From Deltaproteobacteria bacterium (GTDB taxonomy: Bacteria > Desulfobacterota_C > Deferrisomatia > Deferrisomatales > JACRMM01): a DNA stretch of 6,467 nt. Below are positions 5,741 to 6,467 of the stretch, in pieces. Location of the stretch: NCBI GenBank assembly GCA_016218905.1, contig JACRCS010000145.1, forward strand, positions 1-6,467, written 5' to 3'. Position 1 is the stretch's first letter. Every line of letters begins with the position of its first letter. The notes beneath the pieces were generated by a model. The model was not told the DNA's origin. It saw only the letters and a list, made by a program, of their open reading frames with translations, and ran no database searches. Both the position numbers and the translations under genes were made by a program.

Positions 5741-6467
5741 TCATTCGCCCGGTTGATGCGTCGACACCAAGGAGGAGTCCGGCGGAAGCGATTTCTGCAT
5801 GTGTTTCTGGGTCACTGACGCGGGCTTCGACGTGTCCCACCACTCTCCACCAGGTCCGAAGTACTTCTGGAGCTGGGTGGCGAGGTTGACGTCGAAAGAC
5901 GTGTTCCAGACGGCGAGGTCCGAGTCGAGGCCGAGGCTGAAGGAGTTGACTTTCGTGGCGTGGCACGAGACGGAGCACGAGTTCGGCATGCCGCCCTTGT
6001 CCTGATACTTGAGGGTCTTCTCGGGCGAGATGGTCTCGAACGTGTGCGAGTGAATGTCGTAGCTCTCTGCTGTCACGGCGACCTTGGGCATGTGGCAGCC
6101 GGTGCAGCGGGCGAGCGCCATGGTCCGCTCCGGGCCATAGGGGTGGTTCGCGTGGGTCGCCGTGACCTTTCCGATCTTGTCGACGTTCTCGGAGTACTTG
6201 GCGACCTCGGCCTTCGTGATGCTCTCGAACGGCCCGTGGGTCGCGTGGCAGGCGAGGCAGAGGGTGTTGTTCGGGTTCTTTGTCGGGATCGTCAGATCGC
6301 CGTCCTTTATGGACGTGACGATCTGGTTCGGGTTGGCCGTGTTCATGTGCGGGTCGTGGCATTCGGTGCAGCGGACCGGGTGGAACTGGTAGGTCGGCTT
6401 ACCCGAGTTGTCGAAGTCGCGGGACTGCTGGTGATGCTGCTTGGCGGTGACGCCGTCGGGCCAGACG
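5741..6467 (-). CDS. Multiheme c-type cytochrome, C-terminal 241 residues (N-terminus cut by window edge)
   Basis: The visible part carries four heme-attachment motifs in order: CTECH (visible residues 33-37), CLACH (70-74), CTGCH (121-125) and CSVSCH (164-169). The last has three residues between the cysteines instead of two. The layout CTGCHMPK, then HSHTF (139-143), then GGMPNSC...CH matches the arrangement seen in periplasmic multiheme cytochromes such as the pentaheme/octaheme nitrite-reductase-like and c3-like groups, where the intervening His residues serve as distal heme ligands. Many further His (11-12, 29, 40, 77, 105, 108) could be ligands. An RxxHHQQ-like KQHHQQ near the visible start also recalls these families. 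The final 70 residues carry no heme motif. The catalytic CXXCK of NrfA is not in the visible part, so the enzyme activity, if any, cannot be told. It is the most upstream visible gene of the minus-strand redox cluster and is followed by a strong terminator. Confidence 0.9.
   Translation of the reverse strand, partial: VWPDGVTAKQHHQQSRDFDNSGKPTYQFHPVRCTECHDPHMNTANPNQIVTSIKDGDLTIPTKNPNNTLCLACHATHGPFESITKAEVAKYSENVDKIGKVTATHANHPYGPERTMALARCTGCHMPKVAVTAESYDIHSHTFETISPEKTLKYQDKGGMPNSCSVSCHATKVNSFSLGLDSDLAVWNTSFDVNLATQLQKYFGPGGEWWDTSKPASVTQKHMQKSLPPDSSLVSTHQPGE

Noticed and set aside
5655..6362. Extension of the small CxxC protein upstream in the same open frame
   Set aside because: The upstream part overlaps the cytochrome in another frame and runs through the terminator; protein-like composition begins only near the ATG at 5654.
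6162..6392. Small hydrophobic plus-strand frame that could pass for a membrane peptide
   Set aside because: It is antisense to the cytochrome region with CLACH and CTECH motifs; the hydrophobicity follows from the reverse complement of His, Asn and Lys codons.

Overview
The window is strongly GC-rich bacterial DNA and carries five protein-coding genes, two of them cut by the window edges. The organism is probably a Gram-negative bacterium. It has an outer-membrane-barrel type DUF5916 protein ending in Phe, and a respiratory module of a multiheme cytochrome c and an integral-membrane polyferredoxin. This mix is typical of Acidobacteriota and similar GC-rich environmental lineages, but the phylum is an inference and nothing here fixes it.

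Layout. (1) Positions 1-994, minus strand: the N-terminal 331 residues of a membrane sensor histidine kinase of the HisKA_3 (NarX/DesK-like) class; its C-terminus lies outside the window. (2) Positions 995-1120: a divergent intergenic region with a 15-bp inverted repeat (14 of 15 matched). (3) Positions 1121-3520, plus strand: a 799-residue secreted protein with a CBM9-like N-terminal domain and a DUF5916 domain. (4) Positions 3521-3702: a convergent spacer with inverted repeats and an unexplained strong Shine-Dalgarno/ATG pair on the minus strand. (5) Positions 3703-6467, minus strand: a redox cluster transcribed right to left, made of the C-terminal part of a multiheme cytochrome c, an intrinsic terminator, a 125-residue protein with two CxxC pairs that I do not recognise, an AT-rich spacer, and a 497-residue NapH/CcoG-like membrane polyferredoxin.

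How they may work together. The redox cluster reads as a quinol-to-periplasm (or reverse) electron route. The polyferredoxin would move electrons through its membrane cysteine motifs and 4Fe-4S clusters, and the multiheme cytochrome would carry them onward in the periplasm. The small protein sits between them and may be an accessory or assembly factor. The substrate cannot be told from this window. The histidine kinase and the DUF5916 gene are divergently transcribed and share the repeat-bearing control region, so kinase-linked regulation of the DUF5916 gene is possible but unproven.

The points most worth a second look are the CX3CH heme motif in the cytochrome, the unrecognised CxxC protein between cytochrome and polyferredoxin, the terminator placed inside this gene cluster, and the divergent inverted repeat. 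I saw no CRISPR array, tRNA, rRNA or insertion sequence.
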